Of a stretch of 26,088 nt of DNA, positions 15,283 to 23,032 are shown in pieces. The stretch's first letter is position 1, and each line of letters opens with the position of its first letter. The stretch comes from a virus: positions 1 to 26,088 of the IMG/VR virus record IMGVR_UViG_3300032092_000209, one strand, 5' to 3'. Both the position numbers and the translations under genes were made by a program. The notes under the pieces are model-generated. The model had not been told where the DNA came from. It ran no database searches and saw only the letters and a list, made by a program, of their open reading frames with translations.

Positions 15283-16316
15283 GGTGCCACCCGATTAACA
15301 GTCAAGATGATTGATGGCGTGGCAGGGCGCACCGGATTAATGCGCGCCGGTGTCGCGCCAAGCGTCACGTTTGCGCTACTGGCAGACCACATCAGCCGGA
15401 AATATTCGCCTGCACTGACACGGTAAAAGAAATTCCATGCCGCAACCGCTGCGCCGTCAACGGAGCCATGCCTTGCCGGCACCGTAATGTCAGTGCAGCT
15501 ATCAGGCTCCGCTGTGCCGTTACGCATCAGCCAAATGCTTACATTATGATCTTGGCTTTGGCTGTTGACCAACTGGGCGCTGAATTGGATATTGTAAATC
15601 CCAGGCTGTGAAAACGTCACCTTCACGTCATCGGTGATCGTAATGCGAACGCCTTCAACGACATTCTCGAATCGCATCGGCGCGGCCACGTTTGGCGCTT
15701 CGGTTTGCGTTGTGCTGCTATAAGCCGACAGATAGGCCGGCAAGTCTTTGCCACCGCCGCCCGTTATGATTTGCGTGGCAGCCTTGGGCAGTTCAATCTC
15801 GAACTCGCGGCCATCGTCTAGCGTGATCCAGAACGATCCTTCGTCACGCTGTTCCACCAGCGCAATGCCAATTCCCTGACTGCCAGTAGCGCCAACAGGG
15901 CCAGCAGGGCCAGGCCTACCATCAGCACCATCACGGCCATCAGCGCCGTCACTGCCACTGCGGCCATCAGTTCCACGCAATCCCGCGCGGTTTGCTTCCA
16001 TCCAGATAGAGACGGCAAGTTCGATCTCCTGTTCTGTTGGCGGGCGTCCTTGCGGCCCTTGTGGGCCAATGTCACCTTGCGGCCCTTGCGGGCCTTCTGC
16101 GCCGGGCTGGCCATCGGCTGGCTGTGCGATGTTGGCCGACAGCCAAGCCGTAGCGGCATCGCGGATCGCCTCATCGGTTGGCGGCGGGCCAGGCTCGCCA
16201 TTGGCACCGGCCGGGCCGATCGGGCCAGCGATCAACTCAAAGCTGCCTAGATCATTAACGCGCCGATTAAGCGCGGCAACAGCCTCGACCAAACTCGTGA
16301 TGATTTCCGGTTCCAT
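15279..16316 (-). CDS. Collagen-like fibre protein with C-terminal C1q/TNF-like domain
   Basis: A 345-residue protein. A short N-terminal helix is followed by three Gly-X-Y blocks (about 31-45, 68-91, 111-148) separated by two similar helical inserts, PPTDEAIRDAATAWLSANIA and PPTEQEIELAVSIWMEANRA, which look like an internal duplication. A linker then leads to a beta-rich C-terminal domain (about 200-345: GVRITITDDVKVTFSQPGIY, VSIWLMRNGT, AAWNFFYRVSAGEYFRLMW, PSIILTVNRV) with the strand pattern of C1q/TNF-type jelly rolls. It should trimerise. Located between portal and minor head genes with TAATG and GTGA junctions, it is likely a head or neck fibre or decoration protein that binds surfaces. 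Confidence 0.75.
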   Translation of the reverse strand: MEPEIITSLVEAVAALNRRVNDLGSFELIAGPIGPAGANGEPGPPPTDEAIRDAATAWLSANIAQPADGQPGAEGPQGPQGDIGPQGPQGRPPTEQEIELAVSIWMEANRAGLRGTDGRSGSDGADGRDGADGRPGPAGPVGATGSQGIGIALVEQRDEGSFWITLDDGREFEIELPKAATQIITGGGGKDLPAYLSAYSSTTQTEAPNVAAPMRFENVVEGVRITITDDVKVTFSQPGIYNIQFSAQLVNSQSQDHNVSIWLMRNGTAEPDSCTDITVPARHGSVDGAAVAAWNFFYRVSAGEYFRLMWSASSANVTLGATPARINPVRPATPSIILTVNRVAP

Positions 16317-17797
16317 TAAAGCCCAAGCCGCGCCCTGATTGCCGCCATTGTGCCGCTTTCGGCCGGCGGTTCGTCCTCGGTCATGCTTGGCCCGGCATCG
16401 TCAAGCTGTGCCTGATACGATTCAAATGTCATCGCATCCGAAACGATCTCGCCCTTTTGCATATTGTCGAACAGCACACTCAGCGGCATTGCGCCAGTCT
16501 GATATGCCATCAAAAGCTGCTGCATCATTGCTGGCGCGATCGCGGATGTGACATATTCCGTGTTGAGGCTGTAGCGCGCCGTTTCGGGTGCGCCCACCCA
16601 TGCGGCCATGACATTCAGCGCCTTTGTGATGGCGTCCGATGCTGCACGGGATATGCTGGCAAGGTTAGCGCGCTCGCCGCTGGTGCGTAGCTCAAGCGTT
16701 TCGAATGCCTCGGCGCTGCGCTTATCATCGGACAGGAAGCGTGCGCCAAGCGCGGCCATGCGGCTTTCCTTGTCCTTCATGGCCTCGCGGATGGTGGACA
16801 GGCCCTGCCCGGTGAACTCCAAGAACGCCGCCTTAGCTGATGGATCGGGAAACACCCAAGCCGTTTTGCTGCCAAGATTAAGCGTCTGGCCTTCGTCAAG
16901 CTGCACGCCAGCCACATAAGGCGTTGGCAAGCCGGTGAAGTGCAAGCCATGCTCATAGTCGGCGCTGTTGCGATAGTGCGCGATGTTGGCATCAATCAGA
17001 TCAAGCAGCGGCGGCTTTTGGACATTGGTGGTGCTGCTGTTCGCTCCCAAAACGATAAACGGAATCCGCTGCAATGGCCGACCACGCATCAGCGGATAGG
17101 TTTCGGATACGGTTTCGCCCTGCTGCGTCATGACGCGAACGCGATAACCTTGCTCTGTCAGATCAAGCACGCGATACCGCGTCACCTCTAGCGTCGTGAA
17201 ATCGTCCTCGCGGATGTCGTGCGTTTCTTGCAGCACGACCATCGTCAGCACCCTGACGCCGCCGATGCTTTCCACGCGCCAGTTGAGGATGGTCTCCGCT
17301 TTGTATAGGCGCATGAATGGCCTAATGTTCAGCGCCTCTGCGGCGGCAACTGACAGGCTGCTTGGCACATCGGCGGGATAATCCACCATGATGCCGACAC
17401 GGCCCACGGCAATCTGTTCCTCAACGATCTGCTCGCTAAACTCGCGCAGATTGTCACCGGCCAGCGTGATGTCATCAGAAAACCGCTCAATGGCTGGCGG
17501 CAAATCGAACTGCGGATTCTTGGCGAAGATCAGGCCGGTGAGCGCATCCAATGTGCGCCCGCTGGCATTGAAGAACGCCGCGCGTTCCGCGTAGCTGCGA
17601 TACTCGGATTCCGATTGCCCGCTAAGGCGCGGAAGGTAAATCTCCTGGCTGAAAACCGGATCGTATAGACTTCCCTGGAATCGCTGCCCTTGGCGTCCGT
17701 TCTGTAGAACGGAATCGCGGCCAGAGATAACGTCGCGGCAACGCCGCCAGCGCCAGCGATAAGCGTCATACTGCTTGTGCGTGTTATTGACGGCCAT
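16316..17797 (-). CDS. Portal protein, DUF4055-like
   Basis: A 493-residue protein between terminase and minor head genes. It starts MAVNNTHKQYDAYRWRWRRCRDV; a TTG two codons upstream is possible, but the ATG has GGGG about eight bases before it. Blocks typical of DUF4055 portals include YLPRLSGQSESEYRSYAERAAF, ALTGLIFAKNP, EEQIAVGRVGIMVDYP, PPLLDLIDANIAHYRNSADYEHG and LEFTGQGL, followed by helical C-terminal segments with many Met/Gln residues. Twelve copies would form the packaging channel at one capsid vertex and dock the terminase, connector and tail. The family label comes from memory of such blocks. Confidence 0.85.
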   Translation of the reverse strand: MAVNNTHKQYDAYRWRWRRCRDVISGRDSVLQNGRQGQRFQGSLYDPVFSQEIYLPRLSGQSESEYRSYAERAAFFNASGRTLDALTGLIFAKNPQFDLPPAIERFSDDITLAGDNLREFSEQIVEEQIAVGRVGIMVDYPADVPSSLSVAAAEALNIRPFMRLYKAETILNWRVESIGGVRVLTMVVLQETHDIREDDFTTLEVTRYRVLDLTEQGYRVRVMTQQGETVSETYPLMRGRPLQRIPFIVLGANSSTTNVQKPPLLDLIDANIAHYRNSADYEHGLHFTGLPTPYVAGVQLDEGQTLNLGSKTAWVFPDPSAKAAFLEFTGQGLSTIREAMKDKESRMAALGARFLSDDKRSAEAFETLELRTSGERANLASISRAASDAITKALNVMAAWVGAPETARYSLNTEYVTSAIAPAMMQQLLMAYQTGAMPLSVLFDNMQKGEIVSDAMTFESYQAQLDDAGPSMTEDEPPAESGTMAAIRARLGL

Positions 17798-17861
17798 CAG
17801 CAAAGCCCCGGTAATACATTCCGCGCCACATTAGCACAAGGTGCGCCGCGCGGCAAAGGCA

Positions 17862-19112
17862 TCAAGCTCCTGTTATCTGCGCGAAGCGAACTGGCCCGCG
17901 TGATATGCCATATTTGTAGAATATGAAATAGCCTAGAGCATCATTTAAGTGATCAAGCCCGTTTGCCTTGTCCGGTTCGCCGTTCTTGTCATAGGCTTGC
18001 TGTTCCAGCGCCTCAGTCAATGACGGGCAGCGATCTGGATTGACTAGCAAGCGGCGGCTGCCTTGGTTATGTATCATCTGACTAAGCGCCAGCACCCGAT
18101 CCTTGACTGGCGGATTAGACGCATGGGCCAGCACCGTGAAGCCCGCGTTCCGCAGTAGCACGATGTCTGACAGGCTGGCGTTGATTGATTTGCGCGATCC
18201 GCCGCTGGCGTCGGGATAGACGTTGATCGCGTGGCCTTTGTAGCGGCTTTTAATCGTGTCGATCATGGCGGGCGTGTCACGGATGCCGGTTAGCTCATCA
18301 AGCGCCATCGGGTTGCCATGGCGCATTACGCCGATGACGGCCGACATGTTGCCGACGTTAAAGTCCATGCCAATATGCAGCGGCTCGCTCATATAAATCG
18401 TCTCAAACGTGCCGTTCTCTTTGCGGTCAAACTCTGAATATACGCTGCCGCTGACAAGGTTAACGAAGTCACCGTCAATATAAGCGGAAAGCTGCGCCGA
18501 TGAATAGGCGGCCCGCAACTGGTCGGCATAGCCGGCGGGCAGATATGGATTGGAGCTTGTCGGCGCTTTAATTAGTTCGTAGCCGGGCTTCGGATCACGG
18601 CCCCATGTTTTATAGACGAACTTGAAGCCCTCTGGCGTTGACACGGCGGCAAGCGTGTTGGCTGAACCATCCGGCTTGGATTGCCGGCACCGGCCCAGCA
18701 TCTTTGTCCATACGTCAGAGGCGTGCGACTCTCTCAGCGTGTCGATTTCGTCAATGATAGCGTCTGCCACCTCAAAGCCGACCAGCCGTTCCGGTGCCTC
18801 CGCCGATCGGAATATGATCTGGCTGCCGTTCTCCAAGGTGCCGATGTTGTCGCCCTTGTTGAGTTCGAAGCCGATTCCCCACCGCTCAAAGATGGCGGAA
18901 AAGCGCGGCCATGCAATGAGGCGCACCAGATCAAAGGTCGGCTCGACAAATGCAAAGTCCATGCGAGGATACTGCAAGGCCAGCAGCGCCAGGCGCACCA
19001 CGGCCGCCTCCGACTTGCCTGCACCAAAGCCTGCCACCATTGCCGGATGGCGAGCCTTGCTGAACACGAACGCCTCTTGAGGCTCCGTTAGCTGGATTTT
19101 GACCTCATGCAT
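17862..19112 (-). CDS. terL: Terminase large subunit
   Basis: A 416-residue protein with both packaging motor parts. The ATPase has Walker A GFGAGKS (28-34), Walker B DAIIDE (117-122) and a coupling motif AAVSTPEG (155-162). The nuclease domain has GMDFNVGN (Asp250), LDE (Asp272), YPDASGG (Asp301) and GLDHLNDALGYF (Asp387, Asp391), the RNase H-like metal ligands. It pumps DNA into the head and cuts concatemers. Start: ATG at 19112 overlaps the small subunit stop by eight bases; a TTG five codons upstream is possible. No strong ribosome site is seen, so translation is probably coupled to the upstream gene. Confidence 0.93.
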   Translation of the reverse strand: MHEVKIQLTEPQEAFVFSKARHPAMVAGFGAGKSEAAVVRLALLALQYPRMDFAFVEPTFDLVRLIAWPRFSAIFERWGIGFELNKGDNIGTLENGSQIIFRSAEAPERLVGFEVADAIIDEIDTLRESHASDVWTKMLGRCRQSKPDGSANTLAAVSTPEGFKFVYKTWGRDPKPGYELIKAPTSSNPYLPAGYADQLRAAYSSAQLSAYIDGDFVNLVSGSVYSEFDRKENGTFETIYMSEPLHIGMDFNVGNMSAVIGVMRHGNPMALDELTGIRDTPAMIDTIKSRYKGHAINVYPDASGGSRKSINASLSDIVLLRNAGFTVLAHASNPPVKDRVLALSQMIHNQGSRRLLVNPDRCPSLTEALEQQAYDKNGEPDKANGLDHLNDALGYFIFYKYGISRGPVRFAQITGA

Positions 19113-19437
19113 TGGGCTTGATGTCAATCACCTTAGCGTCGTCACCGTTGGCCGGTGCTGCCCGCTCGATCACGATCTTGATGCCATCGGCCTTAGTGCC
19201 AAGATTGATTTGCGTGGGCAACACCTTAGACAGCAGCGCCAAGAACGCAACCGGCTGCTCATCGGCCATGCGCGCCAGATAATTCGCACCGCCAGCCTTA
19301 TCAAACGCCGCAAGGATCGCCTCGCGGATGGTGATTGTGGTCTTGTTTTGGACACCTTTCGGACGGCCTTTACCGGCTTGCGCCATGAAAGCTGGCGTAA
19401 TCCGTTTATCAACCACATTTTTGGGTTTGCTGGCCAT
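19105..19437 (-). CDS. Putative terminase small subunit
   Basis: A 110-residue basic-to-mixed protein directly upstream of and overlapping terL. A Lys-rich N-terminus leads to GKGRPKGVQNKTT, an AT-hook-like basic motif often found in small subunit or DUF5681-like proteins, then helical segments IREAILAAFDKAGG and PVAFLALLSKVLPTQI and a charged tail. Its size, DNA-binding-type motif and position support recognition of the packaging site on DNA. Small subunits are poorly conserved, so confidence comes mainly from context and the helix pattern. Confidence 0.7.
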   Translation of the reverse strand: MASKPKNVVDKRITPAFMAQAGKGRPKGVQNKTTITIREAILAAFDKAGGANYLARMADEQPVAFLALLSKVLPTQINLGTKADGIKIVIERAAPANGDDAKVIDIKPNA

Positions 19438-19489
19438 GCCGTTCTTTACGCCTCAGTCATATTTTTTTCAATGGGAGGCATACCCCCCC

Positions 19490-19705
19490 CTATTTCTCAA
19501 GTTCACTCATCAGCCGTTCAATATACCACTTCGCCTTGCCCAAGTCTGTAGCGCCACCTTTTTCCCGCCAGCGCCAAAGATATTTGATCGCGTTAGCTGT
19601 GCAGATAGCTTCGATACCGCTTAGGTTCACGGTAGCAGCCGCCAGAGCGTCTATGCACTCCACATGCCCTTGTCGGTAGTGATCTGGATTTATGTGATCG
19701 GTCAT
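19490..19705 (-). CDS. DUF3310 family small protein
   Basis: A 71-residue protein with the DUF3310 signature: HYRQGHVECIDAL at the N-terminus and AIKYLWRWREKGGATDLGKAKWYIERL at the C-terminus. In T7 the larger gp1.7 protein that carries this domain is a nucleotide kinase; stand-alone short versions are common in phages and their role is unclear. AGGTGA lies five bases before ATG. It sits between the repeat cluster and the terminase small subunit. The stop codon runs into an eight-G tract (19490-19483), after which a 52-base gap precedes the terminase gene. Confidence 0.85.
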   Translation of the reverse strand: MTDHINPDHYRQGHVECIDALAAATVNLSGIEAICTANAIKYLWRWREKGGATDLGKAKWYIERLMSELEK

Positions 19706-19732
19706 TGTTCACCTCATTTGATGCCGCACCGC

Positions 19733-19848
19733 TATCACCCTATCACCCTGCACCTTAAGGTGCAGAGGGTGAGGGAGGGTGAGGTTAGCGGCTTTTTGCC
19801 CCCTTTTTCACCCTAACCCTCACCCTCACCCTAGGGTGACTTAGGGTG
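19733..19848. repeat. CACCCT/AGGGTG repeat cluster with palindrome and G-quadruplex motif
   Basis: Nine copies of CACCCT or its complement fall in 116 bases: forward at 19736, 19744, 19809, 19821, 19827; reverse at 19766, 19776, 19833, 19843. TATCACCC is tandem (19733-19748). CTGCACCTTAAGGTGCAG (19748-19765) is a perfect 18-base palindrome. AGGGTGAGGTTAG (19776-19788) can pair with CTAACCCTCACCCT (19813-19826) with one bulge. Four tandem hexamers at 19809-19832 give, on the minus strand, four GGG runs with 3-base spacers (TGA, TGA, TTA), a textbook G-quadruplex pattern. The cluster overlaps the 3' end of the primase-helicase gene and fills the gap before DUF3310. Candidate roles are replication origin, packaging site or RNA regulator. 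Confidence 0.7.
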
Positions 19849-21852
19849 ACCATTTTTAGCCATTATCATCGCGCCACGGTGCGTTGGATCGGTGAAAATC
19901 CAGCCGTGTTCCGTTGTCTCAATCATGTCTGATATGATCAACGTTCCGATGATTTTGTCCGTATAGGACGGATTTAGCATGTTATCGACAGTGCGTTTTG
20001 CGTTGCCATCTTTTTCTAGCGCCGCGCGCAAAAATGAACGGGACAGGTAAGGCATCCCGTCACGTTCCTCTGCGCCGCTCTCCCACCAAGCTTTTTCCCA
20101 GCGTTTGCGAAATTGCGCCAGCTTACTGTCGGCCTTTGGCGTTTGTTCCGGCGCTTCGGCTGGCATGACCACAACGCTTTTTACCGGCTCACCATCCTCA
20201 TCCATCCAGCCTGGAATGACCACTTCAACAAGATTAGCGTGCAGGAAATGATCGGGTTGCCCGTCTTTCATTTTCTTGTTTACGATCTTAAGCGGCTTGC
20301 CTGCTTGCACGCTATATTCCACGTCAAGCGCGCCTTTCCATGCTGATGAGCCTCGCGCACGGTGCTGGGCTTCATCACTCACGCCAGTGTGGTGAACAAG
20401 AATAACGGTGCAGCCAAATTCTTCCTTTAAGCCGTCTGCGGCTTGGATCATCGTTCGCACGTCTTGTGCGCTGTTTTCGTCACCGTTCATAAAGCGGTGG
20501 ACGGTATCGACCACAATCAGCGATGGCGCTTCGCCAACACCGCGCACGGCTTCCAGAACGCGGCTGTAGCCCTCTGGCGTGTTTAAATCGCAGCCGGTCT
20601 TGCTAACCCACAGATTAATATCTTCCGGGCGGTAATGCGCTGCCCATGCTGCTAATCGGCGCTTGATGCCGTAATGGCCTTCGCCGGCTAGATATATCAC
20701 CGCGCCGTGTCGTTTCACTTTGTTGCCGTGCCATTCCGGCAGGCTTGACGCTATATGCAAACACCAATCCAGCACCACAAACGATTTGCCGGCACCGCTT
20801 GGCCCATGAACCATTGCCAGTGCGTGCTGCTCAAGCCAGCCTTTGATGATCCATTTTGGCGGCGCTTGATCAGCCATTAGCGCATTGGCTTTTAACAGCC
20901 AGCCATCTTGTGTGGGCGGCAGCAATATGGCCTTCAGATCATGCCCAGCGGCCCGGTAGTCGTTGGCGTCCATGCCCTCGATCGGGACGCGCACAACGCG
21001 GACGCCATACTTGGCGGCGGCCTGATCGGCATATTTAAATCCGATCCCGCCCTTGTCATGATCTGCCACTACCACGATGTCAGCCAAGCTGCCGCGCTTT
21101 TCCCGCAGTGCCTTTGCAACGGCTGGCAGATTGCTGGCGCTGTAAGCAATCGCGCAAGCCTGGCCCGTTTCCTCCGCGATCGTGGCGGCGGTGGCGAATC
21201 CCTCGGCTATGTAGACAGTGCCGCCGTTGTCATCGCCGACGATCCAGTGGGCGTCTGTGGCACGGCCGCTGGCGTGATAAAGTTTGCCGCCGTCGCCGTC
21301 GATGTATTGCAGACTAACCAAATGCCCGGCTGGGTCATACATGGGCAAGGCCAGCCGCCCGTCACCTGTCACCCGCGCGCCGTTGGGGCTGACACCTTTT
21401 CGCACCAGATACGGATGCCAATCAGGAGCGCCGGCAAGGCTGGCCCAAATGGTTTCCGCCACGTCTGCAACGGATTCCTGAATTTTGGCCTTGGCAGCAT
21501 CGCGCGCCTTGACGGCTTCGGCCAGCCGTTTGGCCTCTGCCATGCGCTCTGGAATAGTCAATTCACGGCCAATGTCTGCGCGGAATGTTTGCTCTATAGC
21601 CGCCCGCCAGCACCCAAACCGCCCAGCCGGAACGCCATCGGGGAAAACGCAATACCAGCCGCTCTTGTCATGGCCCGGCTTGCCTTTGGTGTAGCTGTCA
21701 AAGCGATGCAGTTTGCCATCAAGTTGAATGTTAGCCGGTGGCCTGATGCCTGCCCGCTCCATGGCGGCAACAAGCTGCACCTCTGGCGGGTCGAACTGCG
21801 GCTGGGCTGGCGGTGACCACGGGCCATCTAGGATTTTGGTTAGGTCAGCCAT
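19831..21852 (-). CDS. Toprim primase - RecA-like helicase fusion
   Basis: A 673-residue replication protein. An N-terminal region with KSGWYCVFPDG and GRFGCW is followed by a Toprim domain (VYIAEGFATAATI with Glu217; VVVADHDKGG with Asp264 and Asp266). The C-terminal half is a RepA/DnaB-type hexameric helicase: Walker A GPSGAGKS (350-357), Walker B LIVVD (445-449) and VILVHHTG (484-490). A long C-terminal region after about 560 resembles a small winged-helix domain (LSRSFLRAALEKDG). It would prime and unwind phage DNA. ATG overlaps the methyltransferase stop by eight bases with AGGA upstream. Its last codons lie in the G-rich repeats, so the C-terminal GHPKSP is encoded by repeat sequence. 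Confidence 0.88.
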   Translation of the reverse strand: MADLTKILDGPWSPPAQPQFDPPEVQLVAAMERAGIRPPANIQLDGKLHRFDSYTKGKPGHDKSGWYCVFPDGVPAGRFGCWRAAIEQTFRADIGRELTIPERMAEAKRLAEAVKARDAAKAKIQESVADVAETIWASLAGAPDWHPYLVRKGVSPNGARVTGDGRLALPMYDPAGHLVSLQYIDGDGGKLYHASGRATDAHWIVGDDNGGTVYIAEGFATAATIAEETGQACAIAYSASNLPAVAKALREKRGSLADIVVVADHDKGGIGFKYADQAAAKYGVRVVRVPIEGMDANDYRAAGHDLKAILLPPTQDGWLLKANALMADQAPPKWIIKGWLEQHALAMVHGPSGAGKSFVVLDWCLHIASSLPEWHGNKVKRHGAVIYLAGEGHYGIKRRLAAWAAHYRPEDINLWVSKTGCDLNTPEGYSRVLEAVRGVGEAPSLIVVDTVHRFMNGDENSAQDVRTMIQAADGLKEEFGCTVILVHHTGVSDEAQHRARGSSAWKGALDVEYSVQAGKPLKIVNKKMKDGQPDHFLHANLVEVVIPGWMDEDGEPVKSVVVMPAEAPEQTPKADSKLAQFRKRWEKAWWESGAEERDGMPYLSRSFLRAALEKDGNAKRTVDNMLNPSYTDKIIGTLIISDMIETTEHGWIFTDPTHRGAMIMAKNGHPKSP

Positions 21853-23032
21853 TTGAGTTCCTAATCATATTTTCTACCATCTGAATTCGTTGACCAATCC
21901 AGCGCATTACCGGCACGGCCATGCTGTTGCCTAGCGCCTTGTAGCGCGGGCCATCAGGGCAGGCGTTTGCGCCTTTTTTTCGCCAAGGGATAGCTGTCCA
22001 ATCATCAGGAAAGCCTTGCAGGCGTTCGCATTCGCGCGGCGTGAGGCGGCGGACGGCTGAAGCCTGTGCCACCGCCGGAACCTGACAACGCTGCAATTGC
22101 GCCGTGTCTTTCGGCTCAAGCCCGCGCGCATCACCGCCAGATTGCCAGTCAAATGCGACGGGGACGCAAAAATCATCTTTGTTGTGGCCAAGTCCCTTCC
22201 CAAGCGATGCCGGCAACGCGCCCACCACATAAGCTTGCGTATCAGGCCCGCGCAGCCCACCCTTTTGCGTATCAAGGCAAGGTGAAATAGCAGGAAAAAA
22301 CATCCCCGCCCCCCCATTAATGTGCTGATTTTCTATCCCTTGCTTATCGCCAAAATGCGCGTTGAGTGTTGGAGCAATTTCGGCTGGCCAAGTGGCTAAG
22401 AAATTGTCGCTGTCCTCGCGGTGACTGCTTTGAGACTGCGCTCTAATGCTTCTGGCAACACTTTGCCCCGTTTCTCGGCGCGGCGCAGGATGCCCCGACA
22501 TGCTGTGGCGCTCAAAAAGAACCGCTGCGGCACGTCGCCAATCTCCAAGATATCCGACAACGAACACACGACGGCGGCGCTGGGCCACTCCAAAGAACTG
22601 AGCGTCAAGCACTCGGTAGGCCCACCCATACCCGAGTTCGCCCAAGCCCCCGAGAATGGAACCAAAATCCCGTCCGCCGTTGCTTGACAAGACGCCGGGG
22701 ACGTTCTCCCAAACCACCCATCTGGCCCGTGTTCGGTCAGCAAGCCTAAGAAACTCAAGGGCCAAGTTGCCACGGTCGTCATCCAGTCCGCCTCGCAGGC
22801 CAGCGATGCTGAACGATTGGCAGGGGGTTCCGCCGACAAGAAGGTCAATTGCTCCATATTGATCTGCTCCTATTGTGGTAAAATCGCCGTGCAGTGGCAC
22901 GCTTGGATAGTGATGCGCTAACACGGCGCGCGGAAATGGCTCAATCTCACTAAAAAAAGCAGGTTGCCAGCCAAGCGAATGCCATGCGGATGATGCTGCC
23001 TCAATGCCACTGCAAACGCTGCCATATTTCAT
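21845..23032 (-). CDS. dcm: DNA (cytosine-5) methyltransferase
   Basis: A 395-residue protein with the C5-methyltransferase motifs in order: I GSVCSGIEAASSAW (4-17), IV GGTPCQSFS with catalytic Cys71, VI WENVPG (108-113), VIII QRRRR (151-155), IX RRLTPRECERLQGFPDDW (about 340-357) and X YKALGNSMAVPV (about 372). The region between VIII and IX (about 160-335) should hold target recognition; the target sequence cannot be read. It transfers a methyl group from S-adenosylmethionine to cytosine in a short DNA motif, likely protecting phage DNA from host restriction. No partner endonuclease is seen. ATG overlaps the HTH gene stop as ATGA. A second frame inside it may also be coding. Confidence 0.92.
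   Translation of the reverse strand: MKYGSVCSGIEAASSAWHSLGWQPAFFSEIEPFPRAVLAHHYPSVPLHGDFTTIGADQYGAIDLLVGGTPCQSFSIAGLRGGLDDDRGNLALEFLRLADRTRARWVVWENVPGVLSSNGGRDFGSILGGLGELGYGWAYRVLDAQFFGVAQRRRRVFVVGYLGDWRRAAAVLFERHSMSGHPAPRRETGQSVARSIRAQSQSSHREDSDNFLATWPAEIAPTLNAHFGDKQGIENQHINGGAGMFFPAISPCLDTQKGGLRGPDTQAYVVGALPASLGKGLGHNKDDFCVPVAFDWQSGGDARGLEPKDTAQLQRCQVPAVAQASAVRRLTPRECERLQGFPDDWTAIPWRKKGANACPDGPRYKALGNSMAVPVMRWIGQRIQMVENMIRNSNG
22396..22857 (-). CDS. Possible overlapping gene nested out of frame in the methyltransferase
   Basis: A 153-codon ORF on the same strand as the methyltransferase, in the +1 frame over its codons 59-212. Its ATG has AGGAG nine bases upstream, a better ribosome site than most starts here. 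The predicted protein begins MEQLTFLSAEPPANRSA and has SLSDILEIGDVPQRFFLSATA followed by RGILRRAEKRGK, wording I recall from separately annotated short phage proteins that overlap or accompany cytosine methyltransferases. Part of any similarity could be a by-product of methyltransferase conservation in the other frame. Function unknown. No membrane segment or enzyme motif is visible. Confidence 0.42.
   Translation of the reverse strand: MEQLTFLSAEPPANRSASLACEADWMTTVATWPLSFLGLLTEHGPDGWFGRTSPASCQATADGILVPFSGAWANSGMGGPTECLTLSSLEWPSAAVVCSLSDILEIGDVPQRFFLSATACRGILRRAEKRGKVLPEALERSLKAVTARTATIS
22867..22871 (-). promoter_or_regulatory. Internal Shine-Dalgarno inside the methyltransferase gene
   Basis: AGGAG on the minus strand, nine bases before the ATG at 22857. 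It is the main evidence that the nested out-of-frame ORF may be translated. In the methyltransferase frame the bases encode parts of Ile-Gly-Ala and carry no recognised motif. Confidence 0.45.

Noticed and set aside
15850-16250. Repetitive GC-rich DNA as an intergenic repeat or satellite
   Set aside because: It is explained by Gly-X-Y codons of the collagen-like protein on the minus strand.
19733-19848. Repeat cluster as a CRISPR array
   Set aside because: Units are 6-8 bases, in both orientations, without regular spacers or nearby cas1/cas2.
20908-21816. 302-codon ORF on the plus strand opposite the primase-helicase
   Set aside because: It is antisense to a gene with clear Toprim and Walker motifs, has no family resemblance and Cys/Trp/His-rich odd composition; typical shadow of GC-rich coding DNA.
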